Positions 58,361-64,000 of a stretch of DNA of 64,000 nt are shown piece by piece. The translations under genes and the position numbers were made by a program. This stretch comes from Parachlamydiales bacterium (GTDB lineage: Bacteria > Chlamydiota > Chlamydiia > Chlamydiales > Rhabdochlamydiaceae): positions 1-64,000 of the forward strand of contig JAHFTQ010000008.1 of assembly GCA_023265455.1 (NCBI GenBank), given 5' to 3'. The notes beneath the pieces are model-generated. The model was not told the DNA's origin. It searched no databases and saw nothing but the letters and a program-made list of their open reading frames with translations. Each line of letters opens with the position of its first letter. Within the stretch, counting starts at the first letter, position 1.

Positions 58361-58624
58361 AACGATTGATCTCATACGATCTGGTCCGCTTTGGGAACCC
58401 GTGAAAACAAAAAAACCGCTGATTCGCCAGGCTGGCTCAGCGGAAGCCTTTATAGGTTCCACCACCACCACTGGTGGAGAACTCCCCTCAGAGTAACATA
58501 ATGAGCCTTTTGTAGCAAAAGGCGTTTCCAATCCCGATAGATTGATTTATATCCTTCTTAATTCAAACAACTTGCAGATGACCTCGGAAACACATTCATC
58601 CAAGGCAGCTTTGAAACAGCCTTG

Positions 58625-58668
58625 AATTTCCCCCAATCAAAAGTTCTGAATTCGTCCAACCGCCCCCA
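58625..58668. repeat. 44-bp direct repeat with tRNA-Tyr end, left copy
   Basis: AATTTCCCCC...AAAAGTTCTGAA...CGTCCAACCGCCCCCA matches 59466-59509 at 40 of 44 positions. The last 16 bases equal the tRNA-Tyr 3' end. The two copies bracket the histidine phosphatase gene. Confidence 0.85.
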
Positions 58669-58723
58669 AATCTCATTGATGTATCTACTTAATTTATAAA
58701 TAGTTAGGCGGTTCTCCGAACCT

Positions 58724-58752
58724 TTGATACTTAAAGATGATTTTGCTATAAT
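58724..58752 (+). promoter_or_regulatory. Sigma-70-type promoter of the histidine phosphatase gene
   Basis: TTGATA (58724-58729) and TATAAT (58747-58752) with a 17-base spacer form a near-consensus promoter. A GGAGG site follows at 58769-58773, six bases before the ATG at 58779. Confidence 0.8.
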
Positions 58753-58778
58753 CCCCATATATTTTAATGGAGGTAAAG

Positions 58779-59462
58779 ATGAGTTTAGGAATTGCCCAAA
58801 ATAGCCCAGAGGCCGAAACTCGCATTCTCTACGTAAGGCACGGAGAAGTTCCAGGAAATGATCCTAATCCTGCCACCTATATTTACACCGGCAGTGGGAC
58901 GGACGACTCTTTGACAAACAAAGGAAGAGTCCAGGCCGAGGAATGTGCAAAGAAAATTGTTAATCTGCAAAAAAAAGGAATCTTGGGGCCGGTCACTGCC
59001 ATTTACGCTTCGAATTTAAAAAGATCAAAAGAGACGGCCAGCCCGATTGCAAAAGAGCTTGGATTAGAGATTCAGGAGCGCTACAATTTGCGAGAAATTC
59101 ATTGGGGATGTGCCGATGGACAGTTGGTGGAAGCAATGAAAAAGAATTACGGGGCTCAGGAGCGACAAGTCGAGCAGGAATACCCCGAAAGAAAAATCCG
59201 GTGGGACTATCTGCCAGTGTTCGAGGGTGCTGAAACGTATAATGCTCTCTTAAAACGTACGCAGGTAGAGCTGCAAGACATCGCAGAGTCTCAGAGGGGA
59301 AAAACCGTTCTTGTGATCGGACACGGTAGGGTACTCAAAACGCTCATCGCGGATGCTAAAGATTCAGAAAAAGATATTCCCTATCCAGCTAATTGCGGAG
59401 TGGCGGAATTTGCTTATTCATCTGCTAAAGGTCTACAATTTATCAAGGTTTTAGAAGGATAA
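58779..59462 (+). CDS. Histidine phosphatase (phosphoglycerate-mutase-like)
   Basis: This branch of the RHG superfamily has LYVRHGEVPGN at the N-terminus (phospho-His), IYASNLKRSKETASPIAKEL (second Arg), NLREIHWGCADGQ (Glu), and VIGHGRVLKTLI (second catalytic His). The protein is 227 aa with the ATG at 58779, chosen because GGAGG lies 6 bases upstream. It probably dephosphorylates a small metabolite; the cofactor-dependent mutase activity cannot be excluded. It has its own strong promoter and is bracketed by 44-bp direct repeats that end in the tRNA-Tyr 3' sequence, so it looks like a single-gene insertion. Confidence 0.9.
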   Translation: MSLGIAQNSPEAETRILYVRHGEVPGNDPNPATYIYTGSGTDDSLTNKGRVQAEECAKKIVNLQKKGILGPVTAIYASNLKRSKETASPIAKELGLEIQERYNLREIHWGCADGQLVEAMKKNYGAQERQVEQEYPERKIRWDYLPVFEGAETYNALLKRTQVELQDIAESQRGKTVLVIGHGRVLKTLIADAKDSEKDIPYPANCGVAEFAYSSAKGLQFIKVLEG

Positions 59463-59465
59463 GAT

Positions 59466-59509
59466 AATTTCCCCCAGCCAAAAGTTCTGAACGCGTCCAA
59501 CCGCCCCCA
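59466..59509. repeat. 44-bp direct repeat with tRNA-Tyr end, right copy
   Basis: This is the partner of 58625-58668 (40 of 44 identical), ending in CGTCCAACCGCCCCCA as does tRNA-Tyr. It is the last tRNA-Tyr fragment in the window and may mark the right border of the island. Confidence 0.85.
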
Positions 59510-59513
59510 TTGT

Positions 59514-60245
59514 CTATACATCCACTGGTTCGAACAGCACTGAGCCAAAGGGGTTGTTTGTAAGATGGGCGCAGACGTCATTTCCAGGAATATGGGTCTT
59601 AAAATGTTTAAATAGATGCTCAAAATCGGTGATTTTTTTTGACTTCCACCAATTTAAATGAAACGATAGATAGACTTTGCACTGATTGTTGTCAGCAAAG
59701 TGGAGAATATCTTCCAAGATGTTTTCTTCTCCTCCTTCAATATCACATTTAATGAAAGATATCCTGCGATGGCAAAGAGCTTCGCTGGCAAAAATAAAAT
59801 CATGCAGAAATTGCTTAAATGTGAGGGATGTTACGATGTAGTCTTGTGTATGGGTAGCTCGAATTTTAATAGACGATATGGATTGATTTAGCTCTGTGCC
59901 TTGGGGCCCAAAAACGACACTTTGAGAGATATTCGATAGGGGATGCTCACAGATGGTGACATTGGGACAGTTCGAAGCCGCTAAATTTTGTCGGAGACAC
60001 TCGACAGATTTGTAGTCGGGTTCAACGGCAATAACATGGTGAAAGTGATTAGACAGCCAAATGGCCGTTGTTCCAATCCATGCCCCGAGGTCGATGGCAA
60101 TGGCTTCTGGGTCTTTAACCTTTTCAAAGACATCGAATGTTTCGTTTTCCCAGTCCTGAAAAACATGCTCAGTAAAATGATCCGTTGGGGGATCGAATCG
60201 CATAAACCGATAGGTCACGTTTTTTTTGTTAATAGAGAACATCAT
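59514..60245 (-). CDS. FkbM-family methyltransferase
   Basis: The protein is an S-adenosylmethionine-dependent O-methyltransferase. Motif I is AIDLGAWIGTTAIWLS, followed by VIAVEPDYKSVECLRQNLAA (motif II acidic residue) and FIKCDIEGGEENILEDIL, the FkbM signature IKxDIEGxE. I start it at ATG 60245 (MMFSINKKNVTYRFMRF), giving 243 aa. The longer frame begins inside the palindromic element E at 60248-60415 and its extra residues are not FkbM-like. The methyl acceptor is unknown; family members often act on sugars or polyketides. Confidence 0.88.
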   Translation of the reverse strand: MMFSINKKNVTYRFMRFDPPTDHFTEHVFQDWENETFDVFEKVKDPEAIAIDLGAWIGTTAIWLSNHFHHVIAVEPDYKSVECLRQNLAASNCPNVTICEHPLSNISQSVVFGPQGTELNQSISSIKIRATHTQDYIVTSLTFKQFLHDFIFASEALCHRRISFIKCDIEGGEENILEDILHFADNNQCKVYLSFHLNWWKSKKITDFEHLFKHFKTHIPGNDVCAHLTNNPFGSVLFEPVDV

Positions 60246-60247
60246 TA

Positions 60248-60415
60248 GACCTCTTTCAAAACTCAGGGTTTGTCGAATTTCTGGATTATTTTGGCCGATT
60301 TTCAATCCTTTTTGCAGGGGTCATATCACCTTCGGATATTACCCCTGCAAAAAGAATTGAAAATCGGCTCAAAAGAACCAGAAATTCGACAGAACCTGAG
60401 TTTTGAAAGAGGTCT
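60248..60415. mobile_element. Palindromic element E, upstream of the FkbM gene
   Basis: AGACCTCTTTCAAAACTCAG (from 60248) and its inverse (ending at 60415) bound a 168-bp palindrome. Inner arms GTCGAATTTCTGG/CCAGAAATTCGAC and CCGATTTTCAAT/ATTGAAAATCGG continue almost to the centre. It ends three bases from the FkbM start codon, as element D does at the ttcA-like gene. Confidence 0.9.
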
Positions 60416-60417
60416 TT

Positions 60418-60602
60418 AAACCTCAGCGACGAACAAATCATCCAGCACAATCACGCGATCAAAATAGTGGCGCGCAATCAATGCGTCGCTCGCTCCTTCA
60501 GTGGTAATGAGGACTTTGTGCAGTGATTTCTTTTCTAGATTGGGAAGTAGCATCCGTTTTCTTTCAAATTCTCCGATCACGGAAGCGTCTATTTTATCCT
60601 CT
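60418..60602 (-). pseudogene. C-terminal remnant of an AAA_14-type ATPase
   Basis: Read on the minus strand, 60602-60418 encodes EDKIDASVIGEFERKRMLLP, then LHKVLITTEGASDALIARHY and FDRVIVLDDLFVAEV before a stop. The pattern LITT.GAS..LI...YFD.VI.LDDLF is the usual C-terminus of AAA_14-type ATPases. No ATPase core or start codon precedes it; instead short repeats (60602-60695) lie directly upstream, as they do before the intact ATPase genes. It is best read as an internal deletion that joined the upstream repeats to the gene tail. Confidence 0.7.
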
Positions 60603-60695
60603 TGACCAGTTACTCATTGAAATAGCATTAACTGGTCAAAAACGCAATCGCAATTTTGACCAGTTAGCCATATAAAATGAGGTGTTTGGTCAAAA
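60602..60695. repeat. TTGACCAGTTA inverted repeats before the ATPase remnant
   Basis: TTGACCAGTTA (60602-60612), TAACTGGTCAAAA (60629-60641), TTTTGACCAGTTA (60654-60666) and a partial GGTCAAAA (60688-60695) alternate in orientation. They lie where the start region of the deleted ATPase gene should be, parallel to the repeats at 7417-7474 and 37620-37681. Confidence 0.75.
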
Positions 60696-60745
60696 TCTGC
60701 AGGTAGCAATTTTGTAACAGCCTGAACGTAAATAGATTGCAAAGG

Positions 60746-60940
60746 CTATGCACCAAAAACACCTAGAGCAAACGATCGGATTAAAGTTAAAAAGAATTTA
60801 ACGAAATGCTGATGAAACAGCCCTGAGCTAATATAGTAAACCATTCCGGCAAAAATCCCGCATGCCAAAAGTGCAGCAGTTATCGTATATTTTTTAATCT
60901 TTTTGCTTATCATTTCTATTAGTTCTTTGCTTTGATTCAT
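60746..60940 (-). CDS. Small membrane protein, 64 aa
   Basis: No family is recognised. Two hydrophobic segments (about 20-37, TITAALLACGIFAGMVYYI; about 47-63, FVKFFLTLIRSFALGVFG) follow a basic N-terminus (MISKKIKKY). The frame is compact and plausible as a small membrane protein, but no strong ribosome binding site is seen. Confidence 0.4.
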   Translation of the reverse strand: MNQSKELIEMISKKIKKYTITAALLACGIFAGMVYYISSGLFHQHFVKFFLTLIRSFALGVFGA

Positions 60941-61094
60941 GATTAATCCTTGATAATGTATATTTTAAAATAATAATATTGTATTCAAATTCCAGAATAA
61001 AATCAAGGTGAAGCTCATGCTCAAAAAACTATCCGTAGAACGAGTCCGAGTAAAATTTTTATGCTTATGCAAAATTGACTTTTGTTACCAGGAG

Positions 61095-61116
61095 CCCCAG
61101 CCCTTTAAAGCTGGGG
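61095..61116. other. GC hairpin resembling an IS200/IS605-type end
   Basis: CCCCAGC-CCTTTAAA-GCTGGGG stands in the otherwise AT-rich non-coding stretch 60941-61131. Such short hairpins after an AT-rich tract occur at ends of IS200/IS605 elements, but no transposase is near. It may equally be a terminator for the 186-aa gene on the minus strand. Confidence 0.35.
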
Positions 61117-61131
61117 AAGAAGTCGAATTTA

Positions 61132-61692
61132 TTATGAGTTTTTTGATTCCTGATAGTGGATAGAAAGTGAAGGACAGAGCTTTGCGAAACTAAATTTTTG
61201 TTGATCTTTTCTTTCAACCTTCATTTCAACCCCCACGTAGTATATGCTTTCAGCTAACAGGACAGATGTTGGATCTTTAAGTTTGGAATTGATTTTTTGA
61301 ACGATATTCTCTGCAAATTTCTTAAAGACAGTCTCTACTTTTTCGTTCTTAAACTCTTCAAGGTTATCTAATTTAAATTCCATATCACTTTTTTGGGAAA
61401 AAGAGACGTCGTAGTGCATAGTTACTTTTACTTGAATTGCTGAAATGACTTCCGTAACTGCCCGCTCTTTTTTCTCAGTACACTCCGCTTGGAGCATTCC
61501 TCCCCACCATGTGATATCGTTTACAAAGTTGGGATCACTTCTGACTTCTCTTTTTGCGGGTGGTCGTTCTGGAAGGAGTATTGTAGTAATGCCAGTCTTC
61601 TCCGCAAAATATTGCAGCTGTGCTACCAGATTCACGCCTTGAGTTGCCATAACATGCCTCCTATATTCTTGATACGATATCTCGTATGGCAA
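61132..61692 (-). CDS. Hypothetical protein, 186 aa
   Basis: I do not recognise this protein. The start may be at 61692 or at the internal ATG 61650 (MATQGVNLVAQLQYFAEKTG). There is no signal peptide or membrane segment. The N-terminal part contains a basic Pro-rich stretch (LLPERPPAKREVRS). The C-terminal part alternates beta-like and helical segments (VTMHYDVSFSQKSDMEFKLD; VETVFKKFAENIVQKINSKL). It lies alone between a possible IS remnant and the MFS gene. Confidence 0.5.
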   Translation of the reverse strand: MPYEISYQEYRRHVMATQGVNLVAQLQYFAEKTGITTILLPERPPAKREVRSDPNFVNDITWWGGMLQAECTEKKERAVTEVISAIQVKVTMHYDVSFSQKSDMEFKLDNLEEFKNEKVETVFKKFAENIVQKINSKLKDPTSVLLAESIYYVGVEMKVERKDQQKFSFAKLCPSLSIHYQESKNS

Positions 61693-61791
61693 AATAGCCT
61701 ACTCACTTCACCCATTTTCCTCCACACCAAAATAACTCCTCACCGCATTGGTATCAGTTTCATCAGCGTATCAAAGGTTCTGAATCACATC

Positions 61792-63069
61792 TTAGATATC
61801 GACGGTTTTTGGTTGCGCTACTTTGGCGAGGCTGAGGAGTGAAAGGGCGCAGCCGATCATGAGATAGAGGCTGGGCCAAACGGGACTTTGGAACTGGCCG
61901 ATCACTTGGACCATGATGAAGGGGCCTACACCGCCGAAAATCGCAATCGCGAAATTCATCGCTGTTGCAGTGCCACTGTAACGCACTTCGATGGGAAACA
62001 AAGAGCTCACAAGGACGGGAAGTACACTAAAATAAGAGGCGAGGAGAATGGCCAATATTCCTTGTGTAACAAACAAAAGCCAGTAGATCTTCCACCCCAT
62101 GAGAAAGTAAATCGGCGATGCCAGAAAAAAAAGGATCCAAAGAGCCCACTTCGCAAAGCGGCGGATCCCGACATAGTCGGACAATCTACCTGCAAATAGC
62201 GTCGTCACGAGAAACAATACAACGGTGAAGAGCTGCAATAGCGTAGATTGAAAATAGGGAAGATGAAGTACTGATGTGTAGTAGAAAGAAGAGTAGATCA
62301 GCACCAAGTTAAACCCGACCGTATCCATCACCATGAGACCCATCCCAATGAAAATCATCTTCTTGTACTTATGGAATGTATTGAAAAGAGGTTCCTTGAG
62401 CAAGCATCCGTAATGTTTCGCTTCCTCAAAAAAGGGGGTTTCCCGCAAAAGACGACGGAGGAGTAGAACAACGATGCCAACCATTCCACTGAGGAAAAAT
62501 GGAAGCCTCCATGCTCCTGCGCGCAGCTCTTCTGGGCTCACTTCTGTATTGAATAAATGCACTTCAATCATCGCAAAGAAGATCCCAATAAAAATTCCGA
62601 AATACGCAAAGCTCCCGATGTAACCGAGCGTCTTTTTTTTCGCCGATTCGATAAGAAAAACCACTGCGCCAGGAAATTCTCCTCCCAAACTGATCCCTTG
62701 CAAAAGAAACATGAGAACAAAAAGAAACACCGCGGTGGGGCCAATATCTTTATAGGAAGGCAAGAGTGCAGCTAAAAAGAGTGGAATGATCATGAAGCAA
62801 ATTGTTCGGACAAGCGCAAATTTCCTTCCTTTTTTATCGCCCATCGTTCCAAAGATAAATCCTCCGATCGGCCGCGCGATCGCGACGATGGCCATAAGCC
62901 CTGGATAGAGATAAGGGGATTTCCCCAAACTCTCTGGGAAAAAAAGGCTGATAAAAAAGGGTGCCATCATCCCGAACAAGATAAAATCGAACCACTCTAG
63001 CGAATTGCCAAGAATTGTCGCCAGAATGATAAACCGTTGTTTAGGAGTGGTCCGATTTGGAATGTTCAT
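61792..63069 (-). CDS. MFS transporter, metabolite:H+ symporter type (ProP-like)
   Basis: This 425-aa protein has 12 predicted membrane segments. The N-terminus (TILGNSLEWFDFILFGMMAP) and the loop 2-3 motif GTMGDKKGRKFALVRT are characteristic of the MHS group that includes ProP (proline/betaine), KgtP (2-oxoglutarate) and ShiA. GISLGGEFPGAVVFLIESAK (about 130-149) in the fifth segment is also shared. The substrate is probably a small organic acid or osmolyte taken from the host. The gene is monocistronic. Confidence 0.9.
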   Translation of the reverse strand: MNIPNRTTPKQRFIILATILGNSLEWFDFILFGMMAPFFISLFFPESLGKSPYLYPGLMAIVAIARPIGGFIFGTMGDKKGRKFALVRTICFMIIPLFLAALLPSYKDIGPTAVFLFVLMFLLQGISLGGEFPGAVVFLIESAKKKTLGYIGSFAYFGIFIGIFFAMIEVHLFNTEVSPEELRAGAWRLPFFLSGMVGIVVLLLRRLLRETPFFEEAKHYGCLLKEPLFNTFHKYKKMIFIGMGLMVMDTVGFNLVLIYSSFYYTSVLHLPYFQSTLLQLFTVVLFLVTTLFAGRLSDYVGIRRFAKWALWILFFLASPIYFLMGWKIYWLLFVTQGILAILLASYFSVLPVLVSSLFPIEVRYSGTATAMNFAIAIFGGVGPFIMVQVIGQFQSPVWPSLYLMIGCALSLLSLAKVAQPKTVDI

Positions 63070-63247
63070 ATTTTTATAGGTACTTCTCCGAGTGGAAAGT
63101 GCGTTCTTGAGCCAAGGAATCGATTTATTCTAGAAATTATTTAAGAAAAGTACAACTGAAATACAGAAAAATTTTCAAAATTTACGTGTGGTATATGCCT
63201 GCTTGAAACTAAACAGTTATAAGGCTACCCTTTCTTGCGAGGTTAGG

Positions 63248-63958
63248 ATGGAAAAGATCACGGTTACGATCCTCTATGACAATTGTAAAGTCAGCGAGGA
63301 CTTTCAGGAAGGATGGGGATTTTCTGCTCTTATAGAAATAGGCCATCGCAAGATACTTTTTGACACGGGCAATGATAGAGATTCTTTTTTCTTTAATTTG
63401 GAAAAATTAGGCATCGATTGTGGAGAAATAACAGATGTTGTTTTTTCTCATAAACATGGTGATCATGTTGCGGGGTGCAAAGAGATTTTAGGAAAGATGC
63501 GAGACGATTGTAGAGTCTATCTTCCTAAGGGTTTTCCATCCAAGTGGGTGCCCAAAAATTTACAAATTCACAAAGTCTCAGATTTTCAAGAAATAGAACA
63601 AAATGTGTTTTCCATGGTGTTAAAAGGAGGGGTTTTTCTACATGAGCAATCACTGATTCTTCAGACAGAGAAGGGTCTTATCGTTATTACAGGTTGTGCT
63701 CATCCTGGAATCACAAAGATCCTCGAGTCGGCCCAAAAAAGACTAAAGGCACCTCTTTACTTAGCACTGGGAGGGTTCCATTTATTCCGCAAGAGCTCTC
63801 ATGCGATTGAAGAAATAGTGCATCAATTTCAATCCCTTGGAGTGAATAGGGTAGCTCCTTGCCATTGTTCTGGAGAGGTTGCCATCAGAAAATTTCAAGA
63901 AGCTTACCAGCAAGGCTTTTATAAAGTTGGAACCGGTTTAGTCTTAACACTTTCTTAG
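63248..63958 (+). CDS. Metallo-beta-lactamase fold hydrolase
   Basis: The protein is an MBL-fold enzyme of the COG1237 type. HxHxDH is seen in VVFSHKHGDHVAGCKEIL, the next His ligand in TGCAHPGI, and the C-terminal GGFHLFRKSS and APCHCSGE carry the last ligands. Family members with this GCAHPG pattern are annotated as dihydropterin phosphate synthase-like or as general phosphodiesterases, so the substrate is not secure. ATG 63248 with GAGG 5 bases upstream (MEKITVTILYDNCKV) gives 236 aa; the earlier ATG at 63188 would add a 20-residue leader with no site. No neighbours in an operon are seen. Confidence 0.88.
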   Translation: MEKITVTILYDNCKVSEDFQEGWGFSALIEIGHRKILFDTGNDRDSFFFNLEKLGIDCGEITDVVFSHKHGDHVAGCKEILGKMRDDCRVYLPKGFPSKWVPKNLQIHKVSDFQEIEQNVFSMVLKGGVFLHEQSLILQTEKGLIVITGCAHPGITKILESAQKRLKAPLYLALGGFHLFRKSSHAIEEIVHQFQSLGVNRVAPCHCSGEVAIRKFQEAYQQGFYKVGTGLVLTLS

Positions 63959-64000
63959 TAAAACAGCAGAAATGACTCCATAAGCAATTCATAAATTGAA

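Noticed and set aside
58558..58758. 66-aa minus frame between the repeats before the histidine phosphatase gene
   Set aside because: It reads through the tRNA-derived repeat and promoter; no coding features.
60246..60305. Longer start of the FkbM gene
   Set aside because: The extra residues come from palindromic element E and do not resemble the family.
63186..63197. GTGTGGTATATG before the MBL gene as an element A end
   Set aside because: Twelve bases match the right end of copy 1 but no palindrome is present.

Overview
The window looks like the chromosome of a member of the Chlamydiae outside the family Chlamydiaceae (an amoeba- or protist-associated 'environmental chlamydia'). The basis is gene order and gene content: the blocks M16 peptidase-plsB-rng, murF-mraY-murD-LysM protein-ftsW-murG-murC-ftsQ-(khpA)-miaA and rpmB-PLD protein follow the arrangement I know from Chlamydia trachomatis. 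They are interspersed with eukaryotic-like proteins (an F-box protein and a Ufm1-protease-like protein) that fit a host-associated lifestyle. No database search was run, and genus and family cannot be fixed from the sequence alone.

Layout. 1-109 is the 3' end of a group II intron (domains V and VI). 0.2-7.3 kb holds a hypothetical gene, a secreted cyclophilin and the minus-strand operon rng-plsB-M16 peptidase. 7.4-8.7 kb is an AAA ATPase preceded by inverted repeats. 8.7-18.1 kb is the cell-wall and division operon. It is interrupted by three long palindromic elements, one of which lies in frame inside murD. 18.0-19.3 kb is an F-box gene bracketed by an 18-bp direct repeat. 19.5-27.0 kb carries khpA, miaA, hldD, a heptose kinase, htpX and an M20 peptidase. 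27.0-30.5 kb is accessory: a 'mobile mystery protein' A/B pair whose Fic gene is split by a palindrome, and an XRE regulator plus an unknown gene bracketed by a 97-bp duplication. 30.5-36.4 kb is mostly housekeeping (map, truA, marC, a PLD protein, rpmB, sthA). 36.5-40.8 kb is accessory (Ufm1-protease-like protein, AAA_14/DUF4143 ATPase, two unknown overlapping genes). 40.8-48.2 kb is housekeeping again (clpB, then the operon ttcA-like/putP/surE/2OG oxygenase).

From 48.2 kb, tRNA-Thr and tRNA-Tyr are followed by an accessory island in which pieces of the tRNA-Tyr 3' end recur at about 48.5, 50.95, 58.65 and 59.5 kb. Such remnants are expected from repeated integration at a tRNA gene. Its cargo is a HAD phosphatase, a beta-propeller protein, a UvrA-like ATPase with a PadR regulator, a small putative RHH protein with a DUF1016 nuclease, a TetR-controlled SDR/cupin pair and a histidine phosphatase. 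Past it lie an FkbM methyltransferase, two decayed ATPase fragments, an MFS transporter and an MBL hydrolase.

The most striking theme is a set of long (about 150-170 bp), nearly full-length palindromic elements of at least six unrelated sequence families. They sit between genes, inside genes, and in frame in murD. A second theme is single genes or gene pairs bracketed by direct repeats. A third is AAA ATPase genes or remnants preceded by locus-specific short inverted repeats.
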